DNA from: Streptomyces gossypii
GTDB taxonomy: Bacteria > Actinomycetota > Actinomycetes > Streptomycetales > Streptomycetaceae
Length of the DNA stretch: 64,000 nucleotides
NCBI RefSeq assembly: GCF_025165795.1
Contig: NZ_JAJAGO010000017.1
Coordinates: 93,107-157,106, forward strand
Direction: 5' to 3'
The notes beneath the pieces are model-generated. The model did not search any database. It was not told where the DNA came from and saw only the letters and a program-made list of their open reading frames with translations. Positions 50,004 through 60,476 of this stretch are shown piece by piece. The number at the start of each line of letters is the position of its first letter. The stretch's first letter is position 1. The translations under genes were made by a program, and so were the position numbers.

Positions 50004-50070
50004 CGCTTCGGCACGGTCGTGTGAAGCAGCTGTCCGGCTGCCGTCCGGCACCCCGTCGAAGGTAGTCCGA

Positions 50071-50190
50071 CCCGCCCGCAACGCCGCCCGGAAGGGGGGT
50101 AGTCTCGCGGGCAACCGCTCCTGTGGGTGACGCGTCCCTAACCGGTGAGAAGTGCTGCCGCTAAATCCCTGCGGAATCACGTCCGCAGGG
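50071..50190 (+). promoter_or_regulatory. Probable c-di-AMP (ydaO/yuaA-type) riboswitch before the DUF5999 gene
   Basis: The leader holds, in order, GCCGCCCGGAAGG, GGGCAACCGC (50109-50118), GTGGGTGACGC (50123-50133) and GCCGCTAAATCCCTGCGG, which follow the ydaO consensus pieces (GCCG...CC-GG, GGAACCGC, GGGGUGAA, AGCUAACUCCGGAGGC). CCGCA (50076-50080) pairs with TGCGG (50170-50174) as P1. TGCGGA is also part of a second perfect 9-bp hairpin CCCTGCGGA-ATCACG-TCCGCAGGG (50167-50190), mutually exclusive with P1, as in a switch. An Rfam RF00379 search would test it. Confidence 0.6.
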
Positions 50191-50287
50191 CAACACTGGG
50201 GACACACGCATGGAACGGGGGGCGGCCATGGATACCGAACCAAGCCGCACGACAGAAAAGCTCACACAACGGAAGACGGCACCGACA

Positions 50288-50494
50288 ATGTGCAAGCACC
50301 AGCCACCGTGCCCCACCGCGGAATCCGCCGACCGGGAAGCGGCGCACCTCGTGGCGCACTTCCCGGAGCAGGGGTGGAGCCTGCTGTGCAACGGCGTTCT
50401 GCTCTTCGAGGACACCGGCGAGCTGCTGCCGGACGGCGAGATCATCGCTCCGCACCGCCCGCTCGGCACCGAGAGCGTCACCGCCGCGGCCTGA
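50288..50494 (+). CDS. DUF5999 family small protein
   Basis: 68 residues. MCKHQPPCPTAESADREAAH and HPEQGWSLLCNGVLLFED-type text (here FPEQGWSLLCNGVLLFE) are the signature of DUF5999, ending with DGEIIAPHRPLG. Members are small, cysteine-containing and of unknown function; a metal-binding CxHxxxC start is suggestive. ATG 50288 is the family-typical start; an upstream in-frame ATG at 50210 is less likely. It lies 98 bp after the riboswitch-like leader. Confidence 0.8.
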   Translation: MCKHQPPCPTAESADREAAHLVAHFPEQGWSLLCNGVLLFEDTGELLPDGEIIAPHRPLGTESVTAAA

Positions 50495-50539
50495 GCACAC
50501 GCTGAGCAGGCTGAACGCGGCCTGGGCAGAGACCCACCT

Positions 50540-50572
50540 GGGGCCGGCCGGCGTCACCGCCGTACCGGCCCC
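50540..50572. terminator. GGGGCCGG/CCGGCCCC hairpin between convergent genes
   Basis: Perfect 8-bp arms (50540-50547 and 50565-50572) with a 17-nt loop, between the DUF5999 stop and the gcvP stop. A second small CCGGC/GCCGG hairpin follows before gcvP. Confidence 0.6.
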
Positions 50573-50611
50573 GTATCGCGCAATCCGGCCGCAGCAGCCG
50601 GACCCGCCACG

Positions 50612-53515
<2,904 letters not shown>

Positions 53516-53576
53516 CAGCGGGGGCCTCCTGGTCTCAACGACCTGCGAGGGCACCTGACGGTGCCCGGACGGCCTC

Positions 53577-53792
53577 CCCCTCTGTCATCTCAACCTGAGA
53601 GCTTCACCGGCCGCCCGAATCCCGGGTCGACCCGGCTTGCACCGTCGGTGAGGACGGGCTCCGGCACTGGTCCGTCGCTCGCCCTGCTTTCCAGAGTGAC
53701 CTCACCCGTACGGTACGTGAGCCTGAGAGATTCCGGGGAGGAGTTGCTCCTTCGGCGCCTCCGGTGCTGCCACCGGAGAGCTCTCCCGTGCG
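53577..53792 (-). promoter_or_regulatory. Tandem glycine riboswitch upstream of gcvP
   Basis: On the minus strand the leader contains a first aptamer from GGGAGAGC (ends near 53787) with GGCGCCGAAGGAGCAA and ATCTCTCAGGCTCACG, and a second with AAGCTCTCAGGTTGAGATG followed by ACAGAGGGGGAG near the 3' end. These are the classical glycine-aptamer elements, in the usual tandem order, directly upstream of gcvP. Glycine binding turns on the cleavage system in known cases. Confidence 0.9.
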
Positions 53793-53947
53793 GGGTCGAC
53801 AGCCGCTTCTGAGCCTACCAGCGTGTCCCGTCCGCGTGACCGGGCAGGCGTTCAACTGGCCAATCATCGCGATGTGGCCTTGGGTGGAACCAGGCGTGAA
53901 CGCGTTCCTGGACACACCCGGAGCGTCGGCGACCAGTTGGAGGGATC

Positions 53948-54325
53948 GTGCAGACCGAGATCGATCCGCGGAGCCTGATCGGCCGCAAGGCGTTCGACCG
54001 CGACGGGGCCAGGATCGGCACAGTGGACGAGGTGTACCTCGACGACGCCACCGGAGAGCCGGAGTGGGCCGCTGTGCGCACGGGCCTCTTCAGCCGTGAC
54101 GCCTTCGTCCCGCTGGAGCCCAGCGAGCTGGACGGCGACGTGCTGCGCATCCCGTTCGAGCGTGCCCTGATCAAGGACGCGCCGGACTTCGGGGTGGGGC
54201 GGCATCTCTCGCCCGAGCAGGAACTCCAGCTCTACAACCACTACGGGCTGGACGTGCCCGGCGCGGGCGAGGGACCCTCCGGCGTGCCGGGAGGCGGCTC
54301 CGGAGGCCCCTCAGGCGGAACATGA
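53948..54325 (+). CDS. PRC-barrel domain protein
   Basis: 125 residues. IDPRSLIGRKAFDRDGARIG and VDEVYLDDATGEPEWAAV (residues 5-43) form the PRC beta-barrel, and LIKDAPDFGVGRHLSPEQE is the usual linker. A Gly/Ser/Pro tail (GGGSGGPSGG) ends it. GTG 53948 follows GGAGGG. The last 85 bp overlap the dinB C-terminal codons on the other strand. PRC-barrel proteins bind RNA or act in photosynthesis/cell-wall contexts; role here unknown. Confidence 0.85.
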   Translation: MQTEIDPRSLIGRKAFDRDGARIGTVDEVYLDDATGEPEWAAVRTGLFSRDAFVPLEPSELDGDVLRIPFERALIKDAPDFGVGRHLSPEQELQLYNHYGLDVPGAGEGPSGVPGGGSGGPSGGT

Positions 54326-55833
54326 GGCTGAACCTGGGGCTCTCCCGGCGCCGCCCGGCCCGGCCGGGCTGCCGGAGCCGTCAGGGGGATCGGGTCCGCG
54401 AGTTCCAGCTCCGGGTCGCCGAGGGCGAACGTGCGCACCCGGCCCGGAGCGGATCCCGGCTGCTCGAAGCGCACGGTGACCCGTCCGACTCCGCTGCCCT
54501 GCACCCAGCCGGGGCCGAACCGGGCGTGCCGGACGTCGCGGCCGGGCGGCCAGCCGCGTGCCGCATCAGGGGGCTCCGGGCGCCCGGCAGCCGCGGAGGA
54601 CCCTCCGGGAAGCTCAGCGGAAGGGCCCGCGCTGCCCGCGACAGCCGCCGGTGCCCCGCCTCCCGCCGCAACCGCTGCCGCGACCTGCTCGTCTTCCGTC
54701 GCAGCCGACTCCTCCAGCGCCGTGGCGGCCTCCGCCGCCTGCGCCTCCCGCGCGTGTGCCTGCGCGAACAGATCCTCCTGCGTGTAGTCGGCAAGACCGC
54801 TCACGCCCACCCCCAGCAGCCGTACTCCGGCCGTGGTGTCCACGCCGTCCAGCAGCCGGGCCGCGGCCTCCCGGACCACTCCCGTGTCGTCCGTCGGCCC
54901 GCGCAGCGTCTCCGAGCGCGTAAGCGTGGAGAAGTCATAGCTGCGCACCTTGATCACGACAGTGCGGCCGGAGCGGCCTGCCGCGCGGAGCCGCTCCACG
55001 CAGCGGCCGGCCAGCCTCGCCACCTCGCCCTGCACCCGGGAACGGTCGGTGAGATCCACGTCGTAGGTGTCCTCGACGGAAACGGACTTCGCATCACGCT
55101 CCGCCACCACAGCCCGCTCGTCGATTCCCTGCGCCATGACGTACAGACCGGCACCGTGCGCCCTGCCCAGCAGCCGCAGCAGCTCCGCCTCCCCCGCTTC
55201 CGCGGTCTCACCCACCGTGGTGATCCCGGCCCGGCGCAGCGCCTCGGCGGTGGCAGGGCCGACGCCCGGCAGCGTACGCACCGGCAGCGGCGCCAGCAGC
55301 TCCCGCTCCGTGCCCGGGGGTATCACCACCAGACCGTCCGGTTTCGCGTCCTCCGACGCGATCTTGGCCAGGAGTTTGGACCCGGCCAGCCCCACCGAGC
55401 CGCTCAGCCCCGTCGCGGCCCGGATGTCGCCGCGCAGGCGGTGCGCCACCTCCAGCGCCGCCTCGGTGTCCGGAGGCACCCCGCCCGCCTCCAGATCGAC
55501 GAACGCCTCATCCAGGCTGAGCGGCTCCACCAGCGGTGACAGGCCGCCCAGCAGCTCCATCACGACGTCGCTCACCTGGCGGTAGAGGCTGAAGCGGGGG
55601 GTCAGGTAGGCGGCGTTGGGGCAGAGCCTGCGGGCCTGGGCCGTGGGCATCGCGGAGTGCACACCGAACTTCCGGGCCTCGTACGACGCCGTGGACACCA
55701 CACCGCGCGGGCCCAGCCCGCCCACGATCACGGGCCGCCCGCGCAGACTCGGCTTCGACGCCTGCTCCACGGCGGCGAAGAACGCGTCCATGTCGAGATG
55801 CAGGATGGTCGGTGCGTGTCTCACACCTGCCAA
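54241..55833 (-). CDS. dinB: DNA polymerase IV, Y-family, with long C-terminal tail
   Basis: 530 residues. LHLDMDAFFAAVEQ (Asp14, Asp16) and the second metal site PLSLDEAFVDLE (about residues 105-115) are intact, as are GVVSTASYEARKFGV and the thumb HhH LPGVGPATAEALRRAG. It makes translesion synthesis past lesions. After the little-finger domain (YTQEDLFAQA) lies an unusual Ala/Pro/Gly-rich tail of about 150 residues with a RFGPGWVQGSGVGRV segment resembling an ATP-dependent-helicase C-terminal SH3-like fold. The last 85 bp overlap the PRC gene. Start ATG 55833. Confidence 0.93.
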   Translation of the reverse strand: MAGVRHAPTILHLDMDAFFAAVEQASKPSLRGRPVIVGGLGPRGVVSTASYEARKFGVHSAMPTAQARRLCPNAAYLTPRFSLYRQVSDVVMELLGGLSPLVEPLSLDEAFVDLEAGGVPPDTEAALEVAHRLRGDIRAATGLSGSVGLAGSKLLAKIASEDAKPDGLVVIPPGTERELLAPLPVRTLPGVGPATAEALRRAGITTVGETAEAGEAELLRLLGRAHGAGLYVMAQGIDERAVVAERDAKSVSVEDTYDVDLTDRSRVQGEVARLAGRCVERLRAAGRSGRTVVIKVRSYDFSTLTRSETLRGPTDDTGVVREAAARLLDGVDTTAGVRLLGVGVSGLADYTQEDLFAQAHAREAQAAEAATALEESAATEDEQVAAAVAAGGGAPAAVAGSAGPSAELPGGSSAAAGRPEPPDAARGWPPGRDVRHARFGPGWVQGSGVGRVTVRFEQPGSAPGRVRTFALGDPELELADPIPLTAPAARPGRAAPGEPQVQPHVPPEGPPEPPPGTPEGPSPAPGTSSP

Positions 55834-55865
55834 TGCTGCCGCACGCCACTGACAAGCTCAGACTC

Positions 55866-56531
55866 TCACCCGGCGCGGTTGCGGCGGCGTGCCAGCTCGT
55901 CGCCCGGGTGACTGCCCACGATCGTCTCCCCCGTGTCCACCCGCTCCGCGTGCAGAGCGGACAGCGCCCCCTCGACGTCCCTCCAGACGACTCCGACGGC
56001 GATACCGAAGACTCCCTGGCCGCCCTGCAGCAGATCGACGACGTCATCGGGTGAGGAGCACTCGTAGACGGTGGCTCCGTCGCTCATCAGCGTCATGCGG
56101 GCCAGGTCGGTCTTGCCCCGTGCCCGCAGGTGCTCGACGGCGGTCCGGATGTTCTGCAGCGACACACCGGTGCCCAGCAGCCGCTTCACGATCTTGAGGA
56201 CGACGACATCGTGGAAGCTGTACAGCCGCTGGCTGCCCGAGCCGTACGCCGAGCGGATACTCGGCTCCACCAGCCCGGTGCGGGCCCAGTAGTCGAGCTG
56301 CCGATAGGTGATGCCGGTCGCGGCACAGGCCGTGGGGCCGCGGTATCCGAGCTGGTCGGAGGCGAGGTCGCCCGAGGCGGCGTCGCCGGCGCTGCGGGTG
56401 CCGTCCGGAGCGGCGGTGCCGAGGGCGGTCGGGCCGGCCGACGAGGCGGGCTGTGGGGGTGACACAGGCGAGGAAGGCGAACTCTCCGCCGCAGTACCGT
56501 CGCCGCCGGTGCTTCTCACGCCGACCTCCAT
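55866..56531 (-). CDS. MerR-family transcriptional regulator
   Basis: 221 residues. An Ala/Ser/Gly-rich leader of about 65 residues precedes the HTH: TGITYRQLDYWARTGLVEPS and GSGSQRLYSFHDVVVLKIVK, then a dimer helix (LLGTGVSLQNIRTAVEHLRA). It resembles the actinobacterial MerR protein found next to the bifunctional nuclease and FHA genes (Mtb Rv1828-like), thought to be a growth-phase or cell-wall regulator. No metal-binding Cys is present, so not a heavy-metal sensor. Start ATG 56531. Confidence 0.88.
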   Translation of the reverse strand: MEVGVRSTGGDGTAAESSPSSPVSPPQPASSAGPTALGTAAPDGTRSAGDAASGDLASDQLGYRGPTACAATGITYRQLDYWARTGLVEPSIRSAYGSGSQRLYSFHDVVVLKIVKRLLGTGVSLQNIRTAVEHLRARGKTDLARMTLMSDGATVYECSSPDDVVDLLQGGQGVFGIAVGVVWRDVEGALSALHAERVDTGETIVGSHPGDELARRRNRAG

Positions 56532-56585
56532 CCGTCACATTCCGGGAACAGTCCTCCCGGAACCTGCCCAACTGAAGGTAGGCAG

Positions 56586-56631
56586 TCACTCGGGGTGCGT
56601 CAACGATCGCCACACTCAGCACGCCGAGTGA
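56586..56631 (-). promoter_or_regulatory. TCACTCGG/CCGAGTGA dyad upstream of the MerR gene
   Basis: Perfect 8-bp arms with a 30-nt spacer lie 55-100 bp upstream of the MerR start. This could be the autoregulatory MerR operator or two separate half-sites. Confidence 0.4.
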
Positions 56632-56664
56632 TAATCACCCAAAGAGTGGTTTCGCGTGCCCGAA

Positions 56665-56686
56665 GGGCGGGAACCACTTCCCGCCC
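56665..56686 (-). terminator. 9-bp perfect stem after the bifunctional nuclease gene
   Basis: GGGCGGGAA and TTCCCGCCC pair around CCAC, 26 bp after the nuclease stop at 56712 on the minus strand. Confidence 0.7.
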
Positions 56687-56711
56687 GCATGCCCCGGAGC
56701 GACGGCCAGGC

Positions 56712-57185
56712 TCACTGGCTGCTGGTACCGAAGTCCTCCGGAGAGATCTGATCGAGGAACTCGCGGAACTTCTCCACCTCGTCCTCCTGCTCGTCCGGAA
56801 TCGCGATCCCCGCGTCATCGAGCACGCCGTCGCTGCCGAAGATCGGTGTCCCCGTCCGCAGCGCCAGAGCTATGGCGTCCGAGGGGCGGGCGCTCACCTC
56901 GACACCACTGGCGAAGGCCAGCTCGGCATAGAACACGCCTTCGCGCAGATCCGTGATCCGGACCGCGGTCAGCTCCTGCCCCACGGCCTCCAGCACGTCC
57001 TTGAACAGGTCGTGCGTCAGCGGTCGCGCAGGCGTCATGCCCTGCTGGGCGAAGGCGATCGCCGTCGCCTCCCCAGGGCCGATCCAAATGGGGAGGTACC
57101 GGTCGCCTCCCACTTCACGCAGGAGAACGATCGGTTGATTGGAGGGCATTTCCACCCGGACACCCACAACATCAAGCTCGTTCAC
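56712..57185 (-). CDS. Bifunctional nuclease family (DUF151/BFN) protein
   Basis: 157 residues. MNELDVVGVRVEMPSNQPIV, LPIWIGPGEATAIAFAQQG and the end VSARPSDAIALALRTGTPIF are the BFN/DUF151 core. An acidic C-terminus (PDEQEDEVEKFREFL) is usual in actinobacteria. The plant member has DNase and RNase activity; in actinobacteria the gene sits with FHA and MerR genes. Start ATG 57185. Confidence 0.88.
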   Translation of the reverse strand: MNELDVVGVRVEMPSNQPIVLLREVGGDRYLPIWIGPGEATAIAFAQQGMTPARPLTHDLFKDVLEAVGQELTAVRITDLREGVFYAELAFASGVEVSARPSDAIALALRTGTPIFGSDGVLDDAGIAIPDEQEDEVEKFREFLDQISPEDFGTSSQ

Positions 57186-57325
57186 ACAGCAACCCTAGGA
57201 CCTGCCCGGCCTGTTTGGGTAGTCGGGCACCCTTTCGGCGAGGGCATTCGTGTACCCGATGCCGTGGAGCACCCCCAGCGCGGCGGGCCCACCGGCCCGC
57301 ACGAGCTCCCCGGAGGCCCCGCACA

Positions 57326-57383
57326 CGGCCGTACAGCCCCCTTCACAGCCCGCAAAGGGCCCTTGAAGGGGGCTGTACGGCCG
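57326..57383 (-). terminator. 20-bp perfect stem between FHA and nuclease genes
   Basis: CGGCCGTACAGCCCCCTTCA (57326-57345) and its exact complement at 57364-57383 enclose an 18-nt loop that itself holds AAGGGCCCTT. It is the longest perfect hairpin in the window and lies 30 bp after the FHA gene's stop at 57414, so it should end that operon. Confidence 0.8.
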
Positions 57384-57413
57384 GTGGCGGCGCCGCGGGA
57401 GACCCGCGCGCCC

Positions 57414-58208
57414 TCAGACCCCGCGCTGGCTCGCGAAGAAGACCACGCGGTACTTGCCGATCTGGACCTCGTCACCGTTGGCCAGTGGGATTCCGGTGTC
57501 GATCCGCTCACGATTGACGTAGGTGCCGTTCAGACTGCCCACGTCAGCGACCGTGAATCCGCCCTGACCCCGCCGGAACTCCACATGGCGCCGCGAGACC
57601 GTCACGTCATCGAGGAAGATGTCGCTCTGCGGATGCCGCCCGGCCGTTGTCAGGTCGCCGTCCAACAGGAACCGGCTGCCGGAGTTCGGTCCGCGGCGCA
57701 CCACGAGCAGCGCCGACCCCATGGGCAGTGCCTCGACGGCGGCCTGCGCCTCGGGAGGCAGCGGCAGCATGTGCTGCCCCGTCGCCTCCGAGTCGTACGC
57801 CTCGAGACCGGAGATCGAGATCGTGGACGTCGTCTCCGACGGGCCCTCGCTCACCGGTGCGGCGCCACGCAGCGGAGCGCCGCAGTTCGAACAGAAACGG
57901 CTCGACTCGGTGACGCGGTTCCCGCACCGCGGACAGGCCGACGAGGCGGCTCCTCCGCCCGGGGCGGGTGCTGACGGGTCCACCACACCTATGCGTCCGG
58001 TCGCCGAGGGGTCGGACGGCGTGGCACCGTAACCGCCCGCGCTCCCGCCCGAGTGGGGATCCAGCTCGTCACGGAACAGCGGGCGCCCGCCTTCGGCGCC
58101 TCCGCCGTTCTGAGTGGACTCGCCATGCCGGGCGGCGCGGTGCCGCCTGGAGGCTCCGCCTTCGCCGTCCTGGCGGCTTTTGCCGAACAACTTCGAAAAG
58201 AAACTCAC
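57414..58208 (-). CDS. GarA/OdhI-like FHA protein with zinc ribbon
   Basis: 264 residues from GTG 58208 behind GAGGGG. A zinc ribbon CPRCGN...CSNCG (C92, C95, C106, C109) is followed by ETTS at residues 125-128, then an FHA domain (GRHPQSDIFLDDVTVSRRH and GSLNGTYVNRERI). ETTS is the phosphorylation motif of mycobacterial GarA and corynebacterial OdhI, where phosphorylation by PknB/PknG on its Thr makes the FHA domain bind its own tail and releases oxoglutarate dehydrogenase and related enzymes. The long Gly/Ser-rich N-terminus and zinc ribbon are not in GarA but are common in Streptomyces homologues. Confidence 0.85.
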   Translation of the reverse strand: MSFFSKLFGKSRQDGEGGASRRHRAARHGESTQNGGGAEGGRPLFRDELDPHSGGSAGGYGATPSDPSATGRIGVVDPSAPAPGGGAASSACPRCGNRVTESSRFCSNCGAPLRGAAPVSEGPSETTSTISISGLEAYDSEATGQHMLPLPPEAQAAVEALPMGSALLVVRRGPNSGSRFLLDGDLTTAGRHPQSDIFLDDVTVSRRHVEFRRGQGGFTVADVGSLNGTYVNRERIDTGIPLANGDEVQIGKYRVVFFASQRGV

Positions 58209-58372
58209 GGGCGATTCCCCTCGCACGAAACAGACCCGCCCGTGGGGCAGGACAGACCCTCAATACTCTCACTGACCAGGCCGTACATCATGACAACGTC
58301 TCCGGCCTCGGGACAGTTTCCCTCACTCGGTGCCCATACCCCCGCCGACCCCCTGGAAGACTCATCGCCACC

Positions 58373-59134
58373 TCACTTTGATGACCGAGCGTAGTCAGGT
58401 CGCTTCGCCGAACGCAAGGCGTCCACCGTGATGTTCTTCCGGCGGGTGACCTCCACTCTGGCCTGCTCCTTCTCCAGCGTCTGGACAACGCCACCCGGGA
58501 TGTTGAGCGCGGGCTCCATGTCCTTCGGCTCACCGATCACGTCGAAAACGTAGGGCCCCGAAACCTTGTGACCGTCGATGCGCACTGAGTCGCCACTGTC
58601 AGTGAAGTAGGTGCTCGCCACCACACGCACCTCGTTGACCTCGATCGCCTCAGCCCCGGCCGCGCGGAGCTCCTGGATCGTGTCCAGGAGCATATCGGCC
58701 TCGACGGCCCCGGTCGTGTCCCTGATCGTGATCTGTATACCGGGCCCCTTGGCCGCGACGGTGCCCGCCAGCACTCCCAGCTCGCGCTCCTTCTGCCGGG
58801 TCTGCTTGCGGGCCGACTCGGCCTGGTCCGAACTGTTCTCCAGCTCCCGGCGCTGCCCTTCCAGCCGCTGTTTCTCGTGCTCCAGGCGCACCGACCGGTC
58901 ATCCAGCTCGTCGAGGATGCGGACGAGGTCCTCCTGGCGGGCGCCGCGCAGCAGACCGCCTTCGCTGGTGGAACGTACCTGGATGGCGAGTCCCAGACCG
59001 AGCACGAAGAGCAGGACGGCGACGGTGAGTTGGGCGCGCGTGACCCGGGGCGGCCAGACGGCGGCGATCAGCCGCTGACGCCCGGTGGCCTCGGGTTCTG
59101 CCGAGTTGCCGGCGGGGTTCGTGTCGTCGCTCAT
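58373..59134 (-). CDS. DUF881 protein, second copy
   Basis: 253 residues. One N-terminal TM helix (TVAVLLFVLGLGLAIQVRST), a long coiled coil (VRLEHEKQRLEGQRRELENS) and the DUF881 core with MLLDTIQELRAAGAEAIEVN and ASTYFTDSG. It faces outside the membrane. Coupled to Sbp (start overlapping or 3 nt after its stop). Two DUF881 genes around sbp are typical of Streptomyces and linked to cell division or envelope assembly. ATG 59134 preferred; GTG 59143 overlaps the sbp stop. Confidence 0.9.
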   Translation of the reverse strand: MSDDTNPAGNSAEPEATGRQRLIAAVWPPRVTRAQLTVAVLLFVLGLGLAIQVRSTSEGGLLRGARQEDLVRILDELDDRSVRLEHEKQRLEGQRRELENSSDQAESARKQTRQKERELGVLAGTVAAKGPGIQITIRDTTGAVEADMLLDTIQELRAAGAEAIEVNEVRVVASTYFTDSGDSVRIDGHKVSGPYVFDVIGEPKDMEPALNIPGGVVQTLEKEQARVEVTRRKNITVDALRSAKRPDYARSSK

Positions 59135-59139
59135 CGGCC

Positions 59140-59472
59140 TCACGCCCGGAAGACGTGCCGGCGAATCGCGGCGGCGTTGGAGAAGATGCGGATGCCGAGC
59201 ACCACGACCACACCGGTGGAGAGCTGGGCGCCCACCCCCAGCTTGTCCCCGAGGAAGACGATCAGGGCCGCGACCACCACGTTGGACAGGAACGACACGA
59301 CGAACACCTTGTCGTCGAAGATCCCGTCGAGCATCGCCCGCAATCCGCCGAAGACCGCGTCCAGCGCGGCGACCACGGCAATCGGCAGGTAGGGCTCCAC
59401 CACCGTCGGCACCACCGGCCGGACGACGAGTCCGGCCACGACTCCCACGATCAGGCCCAGTACGGCGATCAC
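59140..59472 (-). CDS. sbp: Small basic protein Sbp (DUF1290)
   Basis: 110 residues with three hydrophobic helices and a basic C-terminus (RIFSNAAAIRRHVF). PYLPIAVVAALDAVFGGLRA is the DUF1290 signature. In the membrane, between the two DUF881 genes and overlapping both (ATGA with the upstream one). Probably part of a divisome- or envelope-associated complex; exact role not known. Confidence 0.92.
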   Translation of the reverse strand: MIAVLGLIVGVVAGLVVRPVVPTVVEPYLPIAVVAALDAVFGGLRAMLDGIFDDKVFVVSFLSNVVVAALIVFLGDKLGVGAQLSTGVVVVLGIRIFSNAAAIRRHVFRA

Positions 59473-60368
59473 GATGTGCTGCCCTTTCCTGTCTTCACGG
59501 GCTCTGCTGTGCGCAGGGCCAGGCTGGACGCCGCCGGCAGCCGGAGTTTGTCCTGCACGGAGATGTCGTAGCGCACGCCGTAGTTCTCCCGCAGCACCCG
59601 CAGGTACCGGCCGTCCGCGCTCTCCTGGAAGCCGCTGCGCAAGTCCCTGCCCTCGCCCACCGCAAGCACGGTGTACGGCGGCGCGAGCGGCTTGTTGTCG
59701 ACCAGTATGGCGTCACCCGCCGCCCTGATAGCGGAAAGGGCCGTGAGCCGCTGGTCGTTGATGGTCACTGCCTCCGCACCGGCCACCCACAGACCGTTGA
59801 TCACGCGTTGCATGTCCCGGTCGCGGAGCCGTCCGGTGTCGGAGAATCCGCTGCTGCGGCGCGGACCGCCGCCGGTGCTTCCCCTGGTGTCCTTGGCGTC
59901 GTCGATCACCAGTTTGATGCCGGGCCCTTCGGTCGGCGTGGCCCCCGAAAGCAGGGCGGTCAGCAGGCCCTTGTCCCCGCCGTGCTTCTCCAGCGCCTCG
60001 TTCTGCTTGCGCGCCACGGTGCTGCGCAGCTCTTCGATCCGCGCCTCCAGTGCCTCGGCCTCCCGAGTGCCCTCCTCGACGCGGTCGATCAGCTCTTCTC
60101 GCTCCTTGGCGACGGTGGGCGCGTCGACGCGAGCCTGCACGGCAGCGACCGTGACGACGAGCGCGGCCAGCACAAGGCCCACGGCCAGCCACAGTTTGGC
60201 CTGCGTGGTGCGGGGCAGCCCCGACTGACCGGCTGCCTCCCGCCGGGCCGCCGCCTCGGCGTAACCCGCGTCCAGACTGTGGTCCATGACATTGGTCAGC
60301 AGCGACATGGAGGCGTCCGGTCGTGCGGGCCGCGTTGCGCTACTCCGTCCGGGGTGCTGCTGCGACAT
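59469..60368 (-). CDS. DUF881 protein, first copy
   Basis: 299 residues. N-terminal cytoplasmic segment (MSQQHPGRSSATRPARP), one TM helix (LWLAVGLVLAALVVTVAAVQ), coiled coil (REELIDRVEEGTREAEALEA), then the DUF881 core with RVINGLWVAGAEAVTINDQR and PYTVLAVGEGRDL. Its stop overlaps the sbp start as ATGA. Start ATG 60368 preferred over 60377. Extracytoplasmic domain. Confidence 0.9.
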   Translation of the reverse strand: MSQQHPGRSSATRPARPDASMSLLTNVMDHSLDAGYAEAAARREAAGQSGLPRTTQAKLWLAVGLVLAALVVTVAAVQARVDAPTVAKEREELIDRVEEGTREAEALEARIEELRSTVARKQNEALEKHGGDKGLLTALLSGATPTEGPGIKLVIDDAKDTRGSTGGGPRRSSGFSDTGRLRDRDMQRVINGLWVAGAEAVTINDQRLTALSAIRAAGDAILVDNKPLAPPYTVLAVGEGRDLRSGFQESADGRYLRVLRENYGVRYDISVQDKLRLPAASSLALRTAEPVKTGKGSTS

Positions 60369-60476
60369 GCCGCACATCGTCGCACGTCGCGGGCGGCATC
60401 GCCGACCGGCCCCACCGGCAGGGCCCCCGGCGCCCGTTGCGATGGCGCGCGCCGTCGCGGAGGGCGGCGAGGACGC

